Below, piece by piece: positions 1 to 12,849 of a stretch of DNA of 64,000 nucleotides. The stretch is from NCBI GenBank assembly GCA_021464245.1, contig JADCRB010000005.1, forward strand, positions 2,418,001-2,482,000. Direction: 5' to 3'. Below the pieces are notes generated by a model. The model did not search any database, was not told where the DNA came from, and saw only the letters and a program-made list of their open reading frames with translations. This DNA is from Carallia brachiata (Eukaryota > Streptophyta > Magnoliopsida > Malpighiales > Rhizophoraceae). Position 1 is the first letter of the stretch. Each line of letters starts with the position of its first letter. A program made the position numbers and the translations under genes.

Positions 1-1164
1 ATCCTCGGTCCAATCTGTAGATCCAATAACCGACATACCCACGACGGATCTTTTTTTTATGGTAAAAAAAAAAATAATTTTTAAACAAAAAATAAAAGTG
101 AATTAGCATTGGAATTAGACACAGACAGAAAATTTGCGGTGCCCGCGAAGGAGTAAAACAGTAATGTATTAATATCGGACTAGCCAGTTTAACTAAAAAA
201 AATTGAAATCTAACTCGAGGTCTACTTCAATTTAGCCTCTGAAACTAACTGTCTAGAAACAAATAATATAATTAGTCATTCAACTGTGAACTGATAAATC
301 GATCCAAATTTTTTAATTTCGTTGTGACTCAACTCAAATCCACAATCATTGAATTTTTACATCCACTCCAAGGATTATTCAGTTAAGTGGCTGACATTTT
401 TCGATGAGCGTGTTTTGAAGGGTAAATGCCTTCTTGATCCCAAAAGGAGAGCAACTGATTTGTCTATCATGTTATCAAGTATACTTTAATGGTTGAAACT
501 TGAGGTTTGTTGCCAATGTTGATCGATATTTCATCAGAAAGTCGATACACTAATATTGTTGTGAACAAATGGGTGTGTCGATCTACAAAAACACACTTTA
601 CATCAACGGTTCTTTACGTACCAATTTTGAAAATTTCCTTTATGATTCTTTTTCTTTTTTGGGTAGATTAAATAAGAAAGCAAAGATCATTTATTATAAT
701 TTTATCAAGGAGTATTGCATCGTATCCAAGTAAAGTACACTCATCTTAAATAGTTATAGTATAAAGTGTAACTGAGTTTAGCGTAAATTTATCTTCATCA
801 ATAATTTTAAAAATATTCGAATCTCAAACTTTCAGTTTAATATTGACAGAACGCTTACTATTAAACCACAATACTGTAATAGTAGTTTATTTATAATTCA
901 TTAGTATCATATCGTCCAGTAGTTTTCTTACTTGCAAAGGTCGACTGTATGATTAAAATGCACATGATTGTAATGCATTTTTTCCCTTCCCATTTTTTGG
1001 CATTCATAAAATGATTCTTGCGTAAGACTTGAGATGGGCAGACTGCAGGGGAAGTCATTTACTGATGCATAAAATTACGTAATTACATTAAAATATTGAC
1101 AAATAATTATAAAATTTTATACAACGAAATGTAACTAGATAACAAACTGAGTCCTTTTTTCTGA

Positions 1165-1400
1165 GCAACACGTGTGCCTGCTCGACGGTCCCAATCCCAT
1201 TTTGCTGTCCGCAACGGAAGCCCGCCACGTTTGGAGATAAAATTTCCTCCAGACCTGTCTATGACCCGATCAATAATGGCACGTGGCAGATCGCCAGCGG
1301 GGGCTGATAAAGGTTCAAGTTTTGTGTCTTGTGGGTCCAGGAGACAAGTGTCGCCTTCAGTTTCAAGATTACAAGTGTTAAAAAAAATTTATTCATGCGA
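1165..1400. promoter_or_regulatory. GC-rich island with two G-box/ABRE cores
   Basis: A short GC-rich patch in very AT-rich surroundings contains a palindromic ACACGTGT at 1168-1175 and a CACGTG inside GCACGTGGC at 1280-1285. CACGTG is the core bound by plant bZIP and bHLH factors, including ABA-responsive ones. No adjacent coding exon was found, so a promoter role is inference. It could equally be a fragment of a transposon terminal region. Confidence 0.25.
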
Positions 1401-2649
1401 ATAATTTGATGCATTCTTCAGTTTTACGACGAATGATACACTACGATAATTTGATAGTAAATTAATGTATTTTTATTTTATAAATTTTAAGTTTAAGTTG
1501 TTGTGTCCGTATTCTTTTTTAACTAATTTATATTGGAGATCGTTCTAAATATAAATAGTAATATACAATATTGAGAATAAACTTATTTGTTTGATTTTTA
1601 GTAAAAGTGTCACGGTCAGCTCTATTGGTATTTAGGAAGTAAGTTAATTCTTTAAAGATTGTTGAACTAAATTTTAACAAATAAAAATTATTCTGATTTT
1701 AATTTAAGAATTTTATGATTAACATACTTACTAAGATTTTTTTTTCTTTAAAAAAAATAGAAAAAAAAATCAGTTTCATGACGAAGATTCCTTTCATGCT
1801 CTAGGCAAGATCTTGCTACCAACGCTATCTACATAAAACATAAAATTTAAAGAATGGTGGTAAATTTTGAAACAATGCATGCACCTAATTCACACAATTT
1901 AGGTTCGTCTTTATTGTTAAGTTAACCGTGAATAGTTATAATAATATATCAAAATGTATTTATAATCCATAAACAAATAACAAAATATAACGCTTTTTTA
2001 TTTTTGGTACAAATATCAAATTTTATGAGAAATTTTTAATTTAACTTATTTTTTTAATAAGTATAGTTTATTCGTAATCTTACACTACACAATAAGTATA
2101 ATTTATTTTAAATAAAAAATAAACAAATAAATTTATATTATATAAAATTATATGTGAGTTATACTTCCAAACTTATTTTGGTTACATACTTATTTTGGAT
2201 GTTTTTTTTTTGACGTAATATTTTGGATGTATCTTATTAATTACGTTACGTTATTTTTAAAGTTGGATAGATTCAATACACGAGCTCAAAGCGGGTGTAC
2301 GGTTCTTATGATCGATCAAAGCCAACTGGAGGGATCTTTAAGTAAGCTTGTGATATTTTTGATACATGTTAAATGAAATTGACAAAAAAAAAATGACTGA
2401 AAGATTGAAAATTGAAAAAAAAAATGTAATTAAAGCAGATTAGGAAAATTTATGAACTATTGAAGATGATTATAAATGACTTCCAGTGACTTTATTGAAC
2501 TTATTTATTTTATTTTTTCAGTTATGATACAATATCAAACAAGACAATAAAAAATCATGTTTCAATTGTTCGAGTTAAGTTCTGTAATTTTCTTCTGAGA
2601 CAGTTTTGAAAAGTCTTGATAAAAATCAAAATTATAACCAAACCGAATT

Positions 2650-2694
2650 ACTCATGTCTCCCTTGGGAGCGGGGACATGAGTCACATGACTCAT
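2650..2694. repeat. Nested hairpin and inverted GCN4/AP-1-like palindrome
   Basis: The arms ACTCATGTC and GACATGAGT form a hairpin, extended inward by CCC/GGG with one bulged T. It overlaps a second, nearly perfect palindrome ATGAGTCACATGACTCAT at 2677-2694. That palindrome places two TGAGTCA (GCN4/bZIP-type) sites head to head around a 2-base centre. No gene is nearby. Confidence 0.45.
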
Positions 2695-3721
2695 ACAATC
2701 CCCTTGGAGCTCCATTGATGCCTCGTTCTCCGATATAGGTTGGATTGAAGTGCATAAGTGTTATAAATCAGAATATATTTTTTTCTTTATTATCTAATAG
2801 AAATTTTATAATCTTATCATAAAAATTTTCAATGTTTGCAGATGATTAATATAATGAGCTACTCAAAGGAAAGTGTAATGGCTATGGCTTAAGTCACATG
2901 GAATATTGTCTCTTTTTTGCTTTTGGCACACGCAATTCTGTGTGCTTCTTTGTCCTATAAAATGTGTTTTTTTTTTACCCCCTTTTTTTTTAATGTGTAG
3001 AGTGGCATTTATTCGTTTAAAAGATCGATCGGATTTGGAGTCGAAAACTCCTTAACATATAGTGGATGTCGGATTCTGACCGAAAATGAGCAAAAGAGCA
3101 TCTTACACTTTGTATGGGAGAAAAAAAAATGAGAAAAAAAGAAAATGAGAGAGACGAATACAGAAAGTTTTGTGTTCTTTTTCTTATCAAGAAGATGTTG
3201 GAAAGTATTAAGAGATAGAAAGTAGGAGAAAATAATTATAAAGTCATAGTGTTACACTAACAAAATGTTGGACGTGACAAGAGCTAACTTTAACCCCAAT
3301 AACTCAATTTTATTTCATCTGAAATTCGACGCGACACAATTCATATTGACTTAACTGAAAAAATGAATAAATCACAACTCATTAAAGCCAATCTTTAATT
3401 AATTGAAAATTTCAATTCAGTTTATTTTTTAAAAATACACATGTTAACTTATTGAACAATGGATTTTGATTAAAAAAATTAAAAATTTCCATCCAAATAT
3501 TGAAAAAGAAAAAAAAAAGAAATTGTTCTGGCCTTTGGGAGTACCCGAGGAAACCGGGGTTGCATCTACGCCAGTGGTTGGTTGAGCCTTTGAGCCTTGA
3601 ATAGTCATGCCTGGCCATGGCGGTTTTATTCCAGCCTCAAAGAAGTCTATATTTAGGCAAGCCCAAAATCTAAGAAACAATTGGACTAGCATTAAATATG
3701 ATACCGATATACCTTATGTAA

Positions 3722-3868
3722 TTTTTTTTTTTTAGTTTACGAGGAGCCCTATTGAAGATAGAAAAGAAAAGAAATCACATTAGTGGGAGTTGAACTCCCT
3801 ACCTCGTACTAAAAGGGCACTCTCTCAACTATTAAAATAAGTGTTCAACCTCATATACCTTACTTAAT
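3722..3868 (-). mobile_element. SINE-like retroposon (tRNA-derived), minus strand
   Basis: Read on the minus strand, this shows a box A-like TAGTTGAGAGAG (10 of 11 consensus positions in the best register). About 40 bases later comes a perfect box B GTTCAACTC, then a short body ending in an A-tract at about 3722-3731. That is the organisation of plant tRNA-derived SINEs transcribed by RNA polymerase III. Target-site duplications were not identified, and the family is not recognised. Confidence 0.4.
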
Positions 3869-4874
3869 TAGTCACCCACAACAGTCTCTAATTTTTTGTT
3901 TTCCAGCATGCGTAGGCCGCTTGGGAGTTGAGTTGGGTCGTGGATGACATTGCTCCATCTTTGGATCACTGTTCTCATCAGTCAATACCAATCCAGCGAG
4001 CAAGTTGCTAATAGAGCACTTGAGCATCGTGCTCGAGTGGAGGTTAGGCTTGTTGCCCAAGAGATCCCTGCCCAGCGCTCACGTTATCGCAGTAACTATA
4101 GATGAAGTGGACTCCCTTTAAATGAGATAAGTGGCAGTTTGAGATTTTCGATTAAGAGTTTTGGAGTTGCATCTAAGTTCTCTTATTCACAGGCCCCCTT
4201 TCTTATAATAATAGCAATCTCTGTTAAAAAAATTATAGACAAAAAAAAAAAAAAGCAATTTCCTAATGTTCATACGGTAAAGTTATGCATTTCAAACCTT
4301 CGGAAGACATTCTTAAATTTTCATATTAAAGATTTTAGGTTTTATTTTTTTTTTTGAAAAATATAGTTTATGAAAATAAAAAAAAAATTATCTTATTACA
4401 TAATTTAAAATAATAGGTTTGACAGGCGCCTAGTACAACAAAAATTGAATAATATCTTATTTCAGTTCAATTTGAACAACCTTGGCCTTAAGTACAGGGT
4501 ATAATATTGAAACCTAGTAGGACATAGAATTATTAAATTGAGATATTTAAGTAGTTAAAAATTAAATTTTTATTATTTTTTTTAAATCTTAATATTTTTT
4601 TAGTTATAAGTTATTTAATATAAGAAGATTACCTTATAAATTATGAATCTTATAAGAATTAGAACGTAGAACTATTAGAATAGAAACTCAAATTTTTATT
4701 TCTAAAGTACCTAGACAACTAAACTCCCTTTAGAAGTTTTACATTTTAATTTAAAAAAAAAGTATAAAATTTGTAAGTAGATAAGAATTATTTTATTATA
4801 TAATTTATCACTAATAAGTATATTAATTAAAAAAAAAAAAAAAGAAAGAAAGGAATTACTAAGCCGAGCTGACC

Positions 4875-4885
4875 TTTTATATAAG
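4875..4885 (+). promoter_or_regulatory. TATA box of the RCC1-repeat gene
   Basis: TTTTATATAAG lies about 145 bases before the ATG at 5027. It would set a transcription start near 4910 and a 5' leader of about 115 bases. It is the only clear TATA element close upstream of the first exon. Confidence 0.4.
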
Positions 4886-5026
4886 ACATGCTGCAGCATG
4901 GTACGACAACCGTAAGTCAAAACTGAACTCCACTTGCACGGCTTCAACGAGAACACTCGCAGGCCAACAACCTGGCGCCGCCCCACTCGCCGGAATTGGG
5001 GAAGGCCAAGATTTTTTTTGCCGAAT

Positions 5027-7701
5027 ATGGAAGACAAAGAAAAACACAGTGAAGAAGCAAAACAACAACAACAACAAGAAGTATGGAGTTGGGGAGCAGG
5101 AACGGACGGGCAGCTGGGAACCGGCAAGCTGGAGGACGAGCATTCACCTCAACTCCTTCACCTTCCTTTGCTCTCCTCCGCCAGAGGACCCATCTCCTTT
5201 CTCGCCTGTGGCGGCGCTCACGTTATTGCCTTGACTTCTAGTCCGTAGTACAACTCCTCTTTCCCAACCCCTTCTCTCTCTTTTCTTTTTTTTTTTTTTT
5301 TAAATTTTTAATTTTATTTTGTCCCTTACTGTAAAGATCCAATTTTTGAAGTAACCAACATGTATCTTTATTTATTTTATAATGATAATAATTATTAATT
5401 TATTTATTTTGTTGTTTTACAGATGGGAAAGTGTGGACATGGGGCAGGGGCACATCTGGGCAGCTAGGCCATGGAGATATGTCCAATAGCTTAAATCCCA
5501 AACCTGTAAAATTCTTGGAAGATTATATGATAATTCACGTTTCTGCTGGCTGGAGCCATTCTGGGTTTGTTTCAGGTTCATTCTGGTACATTATTCGCAT
5601 TAGACCTTTCTTACTTGCTAAAAATTTTGTTTATTTACAACTGGGGTTTGCCTGAAAGAATTCCTCGTTCATATGGGCGAACTTGAGGTGTGTTTTGTGT
5701 AGATCATTAGTTGAATTTCACCTACTGAGGCTCTTGTCTTGTTTAATTTGCTATTGAATTTGTTAATATTTGCTTTGTTGCCTGTTTTCAGATGCAGGGT
5801 GGCTTTTTACTTGTGGGGATGGTTCGTTTGGTCAGCTTGGTCATGGAGATTATGGTTCGTGTAGGACTCCTGTTAAGGTTAACTATTTTGATGGTAGGCA
5901 TGTTGAGCAGATGGCTTGTGGCATGCGGCATTCGCTAGTCCTGTTGAAAGGTAAATGCATGAGAAATCCTACTCTCCTGATTGTAGCTACGATATGGTGT
6001 TCTGGGGATGTTGTGGTTAGTATCGTGTTTGTGATATTTGAACAAGAAGTGGATGAAAAGGAGATCCAATTTCTTAAAAATTCTTTTTAGTGGTCTATTT
6101 GATTGGATGTGGATGTGACAATTGAAGATAAAAACGGTTGTTGATGAGTGAAATCGGTTTTTCAGAGGCAAAGTTTTCTGTGAGAGTTCCTTTGTTCTGT
6201 TAAGTAAGTTCAATCGAACTTTTGTAAGAATTTCAAACCATAACCTGTAAAGAAATGAATTTATGAATGCCAAAAATGAACTGGTCATTCTAAACAGTTC
6301 AGGTTAATTAAGATAAAATTTATGCAGATTGTTCAGATAACCAAGTTTATGGTTTTGGGTCTGGAAAGCGTGGTCAACTGGGTATCTTCACCGAGACAAT
6401 CAAATCAGTTTGTCTTCCTCAAGTTGCTTGTGGATTGGAAAACACCAAAATTGTTGGAATTAGTGCGAATGGAGATCATAGTGCAGCATTATCTGGTAAG
6501 TGTGCATATACAAGGGAAGAACATGAGTATCTCACATACTAAGTCATGGTTTGAATTCAACAAGATGCCCAAAGAAAGATCCTTTCCAGTGCAAGTTGTG
6601 CCTATTTTATGTTGCTTATTCAAGTCACTTTTTGTTGGTAATATTGTATCTCTCTGGTCATACCAGCGGAAGGACATTTGTACACTTGGGGAAGAGGGTA
6701 TACTGGCTATTTGGATGCTAGCACTCCTCAGTGTCTATCTTTGTCTTTGCGGTTCATTGAAATTGCTCTTGGATGGAATCATGCCTTATTATTGACTGGT
6801 ATAGCTTGAAATTTCTTTTTGATCTGGTTGTCTTTGCTCTTAACCAACCCCACTTCTCCCTATCCCGTGGCGAAAAAAATCTGTCCCATCTCTTTTCCTC
6901 AAAGCTTGAACAGATTGTGTAATATTTGCTCATATAAGTCATGCATATCTTTAACAGGTGATGGGGAAGTTTTCATGCTTGGTGGCAGCCGTCATGGTGC
7001 GCTCAGTGATCTTGAGAAAATAGACCCCATGAAGCATTCTGGTTGTAATCCCTTAAGATAGCTCTATCGAAGTTATTTTTATGCGCACATGCACTTGCAC
7101 ACACACAAAAGCACCCCTGAACAATCACATGAATATTCTTCTAAGCTAATCAAGTATATTGTAATTATCTTCTGCATAGCTGATTATTATCGCTCTGCGA
7201 TCATGTCTTCGAAAAGGAAAATTTGTGAGACACACTAAAACGTATAACTACTGTACCCTTTGCCTCGCAAAAGTAAATCCTCTATTTTGTGTTTCAACAG
7301 GAACACCAGAAGCTGTTTTCATTAGAGTACTTGCTCTCGACAGCATGAAAGTTGTGCAGATTGCAGCTGGGGCTGAGCACTCTGCTCTAGTGACGGGTGA
7401 GTAATTATTTTCAGTGAATCTATTTTCCAGCTGCATTTCCTTTGTTTGACACTAAGTTATCCATTTCTTTCTCGGTGCTATTTTAAGTGCAGCAGATGGA
7501 GCAATACAGATGTGGGGTTGGGGCGAACATGGTCAACTTGGCTTGGGGAACACAAGTGACCAAACAAACCCTCAAGTAGTCTGTCTAGGCCACAAAGTTG
7601 AGGACGAAGAATCCTTATATAGAATCTACTGTGGTAGTGGGTTTACATTTGCTGCAAGGTCACTCTCCGCAACCAAACCTGATAACATTGCAAGATCTTG
7701 A
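5027..7701 (+). CDS. RCC1-repeat (regulator of chromosome condensation) family protein
   Basis: Eight exons are readable: 5027-5240, 5423-5575, 5792-5950, 6328-6495, 6667-6798, 6958-7041, 7301-7396 and 7496-7701. They sum to 1212 bases, or 403 residues. The protein has a short Gln-rich start (five Q near residue 15) and then seven RCC1 blades, each with a W/F-x-x-G-x-G-x-x-G-Q-L-G-like core. Examples are VWSWGAGTDGQLGTG, VWTWGRGTSGQLGHG, LFTCGDGSFGQLGHG and IQMWGWGEHGQLGLG. Blades five and six are degenerate (GYTGYLDA, GSRHGALSD). Such seven-bladed propellers act as exchange factors or protein scaffolds; the exact partner here is unknown. The ATG at 5027 is chosen because upstream in-frame codons give no homologous sequence. 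All seven introns are phase 1. Its closest Arabidopsis relative by memory and neighbourhood is At1g27060. It is not a UVR8 call, since the diagnostic Trp cluster was not established. Confidence 0.9.
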
Positions 7702-8701
7702 CGCTGTGTATGTATCATCGGCCACGGGTAGCAGAAAAACATCGGCGAGTTTTTTAAGCGCCCCACTGTAATGTCTCCTGAATATGTTGATATTTAATCA
7801 AGTCTGAGTCAGAGTTATGTAAGGTGCTTTTAATGGCTAATGTCATAGAAGCACCGCCTTTCTCTGTTTTCTTTCTTTTTTTTTTTTTTTCTTCCGTTTG
7901 GTCGAGGAAGCACTGCTTTTTCAACACGAACAACTTGTAGCTGTGCTTGTGGGCGAGAAATTTTAATTTTAAGAGAAAAAAATTTTTTTTTTAATGTCTT
8001 GGACTAACAATCTGTTTCTCCTGATTCACCCTCCCTCTGTCAATTTAGTGAAACTCCTCTCTGTAATATAATTTTAGTCTGCATGCAATTTTTCCTGTTC
8101 CCTTACATTTAACTGATAAGTGATCAAAGCACTATGGGGCAAATTGTTATCAAATCTCGTGTAAGGTATTATGGTAAAGCATCGCGAGTTTGTAGCTCGA
8201 ATGACAGTGACAATTGTCAGCAACTTCCTAAGTTTCTCACCTCTCTCAAACCACTTGCTCTAGATTTAAGATGTCTAACAAAAAAAAAAAATGCATTCTG
8301 GTAAATCTACTTGGATGGAAGTTTGCAATTTGGTACAAACACGTGCATGAGCAATTACATTTCACTATAGTGGGCCTTGGTTATACAATGTGTCTCAATA
8401 CAGCAGCTCTCTCTATGAAATTAGGAACAACTAGCAATATTTTTCTTCCAAATATTGATGAACTGCTTTGACTTTGTTATTGTGTTTAAACCAAAAACAT
8501 GAACTCTACATATCCTAATTCTCTATAGAATTAGACTCATGAAAAAAAACTAGCATCTGACTACTCCCTCTATCTGTTTGCAAGGGAAACGAAGGAAAAG
8601 AGGAGAGAAACCAAACCTGCCGCATGCAACATTCATGTTCTGTTTAGGATGACGGAGTATCTTATCAGTTCACCCCTCCAATGCTACGTGATGTTTCGTC
8701 T
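7702..8701. other. Convergent intergenic interval (3' ends of RCC1 gene and PTST2)
   Basis: About 1 kb lies between the stop codon of the RCC1 gene (+) and that of the PTST2 gene (-). It should hold both 3' untranslated regions. T-rich tracts at 7875-7890 and 7980-7995 are present. No ORF of interest or repeat family was recognised. Confidence 0.5.
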
Positions 8702-11700
8702 TCATGTGATAATTAGTAGATTATTCTCGAATCCATTGTTCTTGACAGTGGGGCGTAGGGGATCAATCCTCCACTCACCATCAACAATGAACTTGATCTG
8801 TTCCATAAGATAAAACTGCTGAGATGTTATCATAGAAGACAACCAGGCAGATTATGTAACAATCAAGTTGGTCGAGAAAAGGTACCTCGTATCTGCCAGG
8901 ATACAACTTGAGATACAACATAAAGACACCCGTTTTCGACTTTTCCATCCTTCTCTGCAATTAGTTAAGAGAAGTACGAGAAAATTTAAAACCAAAACAG
9001 AAAAATATTGCGCTACGTTTACAATAAAGAAAAAGCTTCAGCTTCAAATGGACTTTTCCATCATTTCCTGAAATTCGGTAAAGAGAAGTACATGAAGAAC
9101 AGAAAAACTAAGTCGCATTGCGCTCTCTTTAAAACAAAGAAAAAACTATAGAGTTCAGAAAACAAAACTTCTCAGGATTATTCTTCAGGATACCCCTTCC
9201 TATCGATGTCATGTGACTCTTATCAATAAGATGAAACCTAACCTTGCTGGCCCACCCATCAAACGATCCTGTTAAAAGCACCTCCGATGCTGAATTAGGC
9301 CAAACTATGCAGGCAGTACGAAGAAGTTGTAAAGCTCCGTGAGCATCATCAATCTTTTGTTGTTTCTCTTCCATCGTCTTTTGTGCCTCGCTGTAAGTAA
9401 CAAGAAGACCAAGTAAGTGACCAGGCAAACCAGAGCCAAATGTGATTAGATGAACAGAAGAGTGTATACATGATTGCAAGAGTCATTTTCCCTTCTACAA
9501 CTGCTATCTTTGCTCGTATTGAACGTAATTTATTCTGTGCAATCATGATCTCATTTTCCTGGAACTCCCAAGCATCAGAAAGATTCAGCGAATTGTCGGT
9601 GGAGTTTTCATGACCCTAGCGCAGAATGAAAAATTAGTTTTAAACGCACCACAATGCCAGATTAGAATGCACCACACTAGAGCTGGACGATGGTTAAACA
9701 CTTGTACAATTGACTCCATGAAATTTTTGAAAATTCTGAAATTATGAAAATGAAAAATAAGCTTGAGAATGTGTGTGCTCTTCTCCTAAGAAATCAAGTT
9801 CATCCCAAATGAGCACAATCCAATAGATTCACAAAATGACATAAATTGAGAAAGATATAACTCCACATGATGATCTCTAAAAATCCTAATTCAATATTTA
9901 AAGAAACCTATAAATACTTAAATTTGAATTCCATAATTTCTTTTTTTGTGTGTGTGTGTGTTGGGGGGGGGGGGGGAATGAGCAAAGATGATAACTATTC
10001 ACATTGCAATCCTTTTTCAATCATTTCTTCCTGTGTTTAACAGGTGGATAATTTGTTGTATCATTTATGAAGTAAGAAGCAAACAAAGGCTAGACGATAG
10101 AACATGAACTGTCGGCTTGAATTCAGCATGCATTAAAAATGCAACCAATGTCTACATGTTAAGGCATGAGATGTTTCCACCGAGGTTTTCTTTTTTTTTT
10201 TCCTCTTAATATTTTCTAGTAAACAAGACCTTAATCAACCATACGCCGTGACAATTGTTTCTACAATAATCAAAATGAAAATGAAGAACCACAACAAGCA
10301 TTCCAAATAATTAGACATATCAAAGGCAAATATCAGGTATAGAGGCACCCACACTCAGAGTTTCACCATCACCACTGTTTGACTTCAATGTTTCAAGCAC
10401 TGAAGAAAGCTCCATCTCAAGATGTTGAAGGCGGCTTCTTATATCAATGCAATTATTCCCCTCGTAAGAAGAATTCTCCTTCTTTCTGTTTAAAGATGAA
10501 CCACTACCCTCCCTTACTTCAACTATTTCATCTCCTGAATTATCCGTAATGTATCCTATTCTAGTTGCATGAGAAGCAATTTCATCAGCTGTTCATTGCA
10601 TAAACGGATAGATGTTAGTGCAAGCCAATTTGTTACACAATAAAACAACTGAAAGCAGCAAACAGAAAACCTTCAAATTCCATTCTGAATTTCCTGCTCT
10701 CTCAATGCTCCAAGTCCTCCACATATCTGGTTTAAGTGAGTTTTTGAGACCATCACTTCTTGATAAAGAACTTTCATGACCAAGCTTGTCCTGTGCATTG
10801 TTCACAACAATATTGTTGGGGTTTAATGACTCTGATCTCCTATTCATTTTCAGGCCAGCAAATGTCTTTTGCAATGCAATGATAAGGACCAGTTGGGCAG
10901 AGAACAAACATGCAACTACGGCCAATAGCTATCCATATTAAATCAAGTCTTGGTCAATCATAATAGCATGAAGGGCATATGGTACACGACCCACAAAAAC
11001 CCCAGAGGGACAGCCAAAAAAAAGAAGAAATACAAAATGTAAGGGAAAAAAAAAGAGAGAGAATGGACTTAGAATATACTAACCTTCAAAACCAACCTCA
11101 AAACCACTCAAAAAGATACAATTAAGGAAGCAGAGATAGAGATGGGATCAAAAGAAATAAATAACAGTGAGCCTGGCCATCAGTGAGAAAAGATGGATTG
11201 GAGAACAAAATAAATAACCAACAATAAGCCTAATCCATCCGCATATACAACTTATAAAAGTAATTAACTTGATGTCTTTAACATTTTCTAAATCAAAATA
11301 TCTTCAACATTTTGATTGACAATATTATTCCATAAAAATTCTTTGTTTTTTTTTTCCTGGTTGGCCACACAGTTAACTTTTCTTTGTTTTATGCCAGTTT
11401 ACTGTCCTAGTTATCAAAGATGTAGTTCAAGAACCATTAAGTTGGAGCAAAGATGGTATAAAAGAAGCATGTGCGCAACTAACCAAATTCTTCGATGTGT
11501 CAGCAAGCCAATCATGTTTAAGGTCATTACTTTGGACACGAGGACCATTAGCTCTATCTCTCAAACCAAATCCAAAATTCACATTTCTTTCTTTATCCAG
11601 TCGATTCAATATGCCCTCAATTCCGGAATCATTCTCAGCCATTGTTTCCCTGAGTGCACAGAACATACAGGTCAGGTATTTTGCAGTACATTTTCAATTT

Positions 11701-12849
11701 AGGAGAAAACAATGACTTAAAAACTTAAGAGGAGGGGGGGGGGGTGTCTTGGGAAGGATATAACCACAAAAGCTATCAGATTCTATCTTAATATCTAGTT
11801 TTGAAAGCAGCAAGTGGACTTATATACCCAAATCTTCTAGGAGAAAAGGATAAGGTTTGAAGGCAAAATTATTGAACGATCAGTATGTATCGAGTGCTTA
11901 TCCCAAAAAGAGAAAAATTACAAGAATATGACCTTTCAGCCTCAAATTGCAATCAGGTCACATCTCAGCTGGGCACGACCAGTATAATCCAACTACAAGA
12001 CAATTCTCTCCCAGTGCGTCTCGCTCATTTCCAATTTTCATACCCAAATAATTAACTAACTTCCTCTAAAATGTCATTATACACAAGATCAAGAGAAAGC
12101 AAATATGAAAAGTAGTTAACTAGAAAACAAGAGAAAATCCCAAGCCGTTTGGACCATGATTAAGATAACTAAGCCAGCCCAATTCTGCGTCTATTTCGTT
12201 ATCCACAAGAAGGATGAAACAAAGGAAATTAACAAGTGAACCAAAAATCAGAAGCCTCACGTTGATCTACCAGACGAGGAAGCTGAAGCGTATGAGTCAA
12301 CACGAACAGAGAATCTTGAGAACCACATTTGTCACTGCCCTCCAAAACTATGTCTTCAATCAAGGAATGATCAGGTTCATTATCCCAAGCCGAGTCCCGC
12401 TCTAAATTAACATTATCATCCAAAAGAACCCCATTTTCACGGTTTTCATCACCATCATCATCATCGGACTCCCAACCAAAAGCGAGCCAGCCACCTTGCT
12501 TCAAAATACGCTCCACAAGATCCATTCTTCCAGCATCAACAAGCTGTTTCTTGCTGGGAAACGCTTCTGGGTTATCCGAATTCTCCATAAACTCCAAAAT
12601 CTCCGCTTCCAGTGCAAGTTCTCCTCCTTCACTGTCCCCACCTTTCTTGCAGCTTATAACAAACCCAGCACAACCAGAACCCCTCGCCGCAGCTAACTGT
12701 ACAGAAAAAGCAAGCAAATTTTCCCACTTTCTTGGATAACTTGTTGAACTAGACTGAAAAGGAGAAAAATGGCGATAATGGGGCCTCAAATTTGTGAAGG
12801 AAATAGGCCGAAACAGAAGGTGGGTCGGTGCAGTAGTGAAGGAAAGCAT
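8702..12849 (-). CDS. PTST2: PTST2/FLO6-type PROTEIN TARGETING TO STARCH, CBM48 protein
   Basis: Exons read on the minus strand: about 12849-12261, 11649-11484, 10865-10664, 10588-10353, 9615-9470, 9390-9243, 8954-8886 and 8797-8702, roughly 575-580 residues. The N-terminus is rich in Ser/Arg/Phe with few acids, like a chloroplast transit peptide. A conserved block follows (FPSKKQLVDAGRMDLVERI, then GGWLAFGWE), then GIEGILNRLDKER, a charged coiled-coil region (NEIMIAQNKLRSIRAKIAVVEGKM), and a C-terminal CBM48. The CBM48 runs from EVLLTGSFDGWASK through KTGVFMLYLKLYPGRYE to IKFIVDGEWRIDPLRP and ends FENNLLIIT. PTST2 and rice FLO6 bind malto-oligosaccharides and act with SS4 in starch granule initiation. 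The exon 1/2 junction does not close in phase with the best donor (CAAC|GTGAGG). The exon 3/4 junction needs the donor at 10663. PTST3 is the alternative family member; gene order favours PTST2. Confidence 0.82.
9945..9976. repeat. (TG)n followed by a run of 14 G in a PTST2 intron
   Basis: A short TG dinucleotide run leads straight into 14 consecutive G at 9963-9976, inside the intron between 9616 and 10352. It is a simple-sequence tract prone to length error. Confidence 0.7.

Larger units (their letters stand above)
1..4870. other. Intergenic AT-rich region, no gene seen
   Basis: This stretch is AT-rich with many A/T homopolymers and stops in all frames. No conserved protein could be read on either strand. 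The exceptions to plain AT-rich DNA are a GC-rich patch at about 1165-1400, a hairpin and palindrome at 2650-2694, and a SINE-like copy at about 3722-3868. Two moderately GC-rich patches at 3530-3650 and 3900-4080 have no readable homology and may be old transposon scraps. Confidence 0.6.

Noticed and set aside
4934..5026. Upstream extension of the RCC1 first exon
   Set aside because: It begins at a TTG, not ATG, and its Arg/Trp/Thr-rich content is unlike RCC1 proteins; the ATG at 5027 fits.
5027..7701. UVR8 photoreceptor assignment for the RCC1 protein
   Set aside because: Length and blades fit RCC1 proteins generally, but the Trp cluster and C-terminal region of UVR8 were not seen.
12229..12258. 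Read-through of PTST2 exon 1 past the donor
   Set aside because: The sequence after DQR loses similarity to the family and soon stops, consistent with intron.
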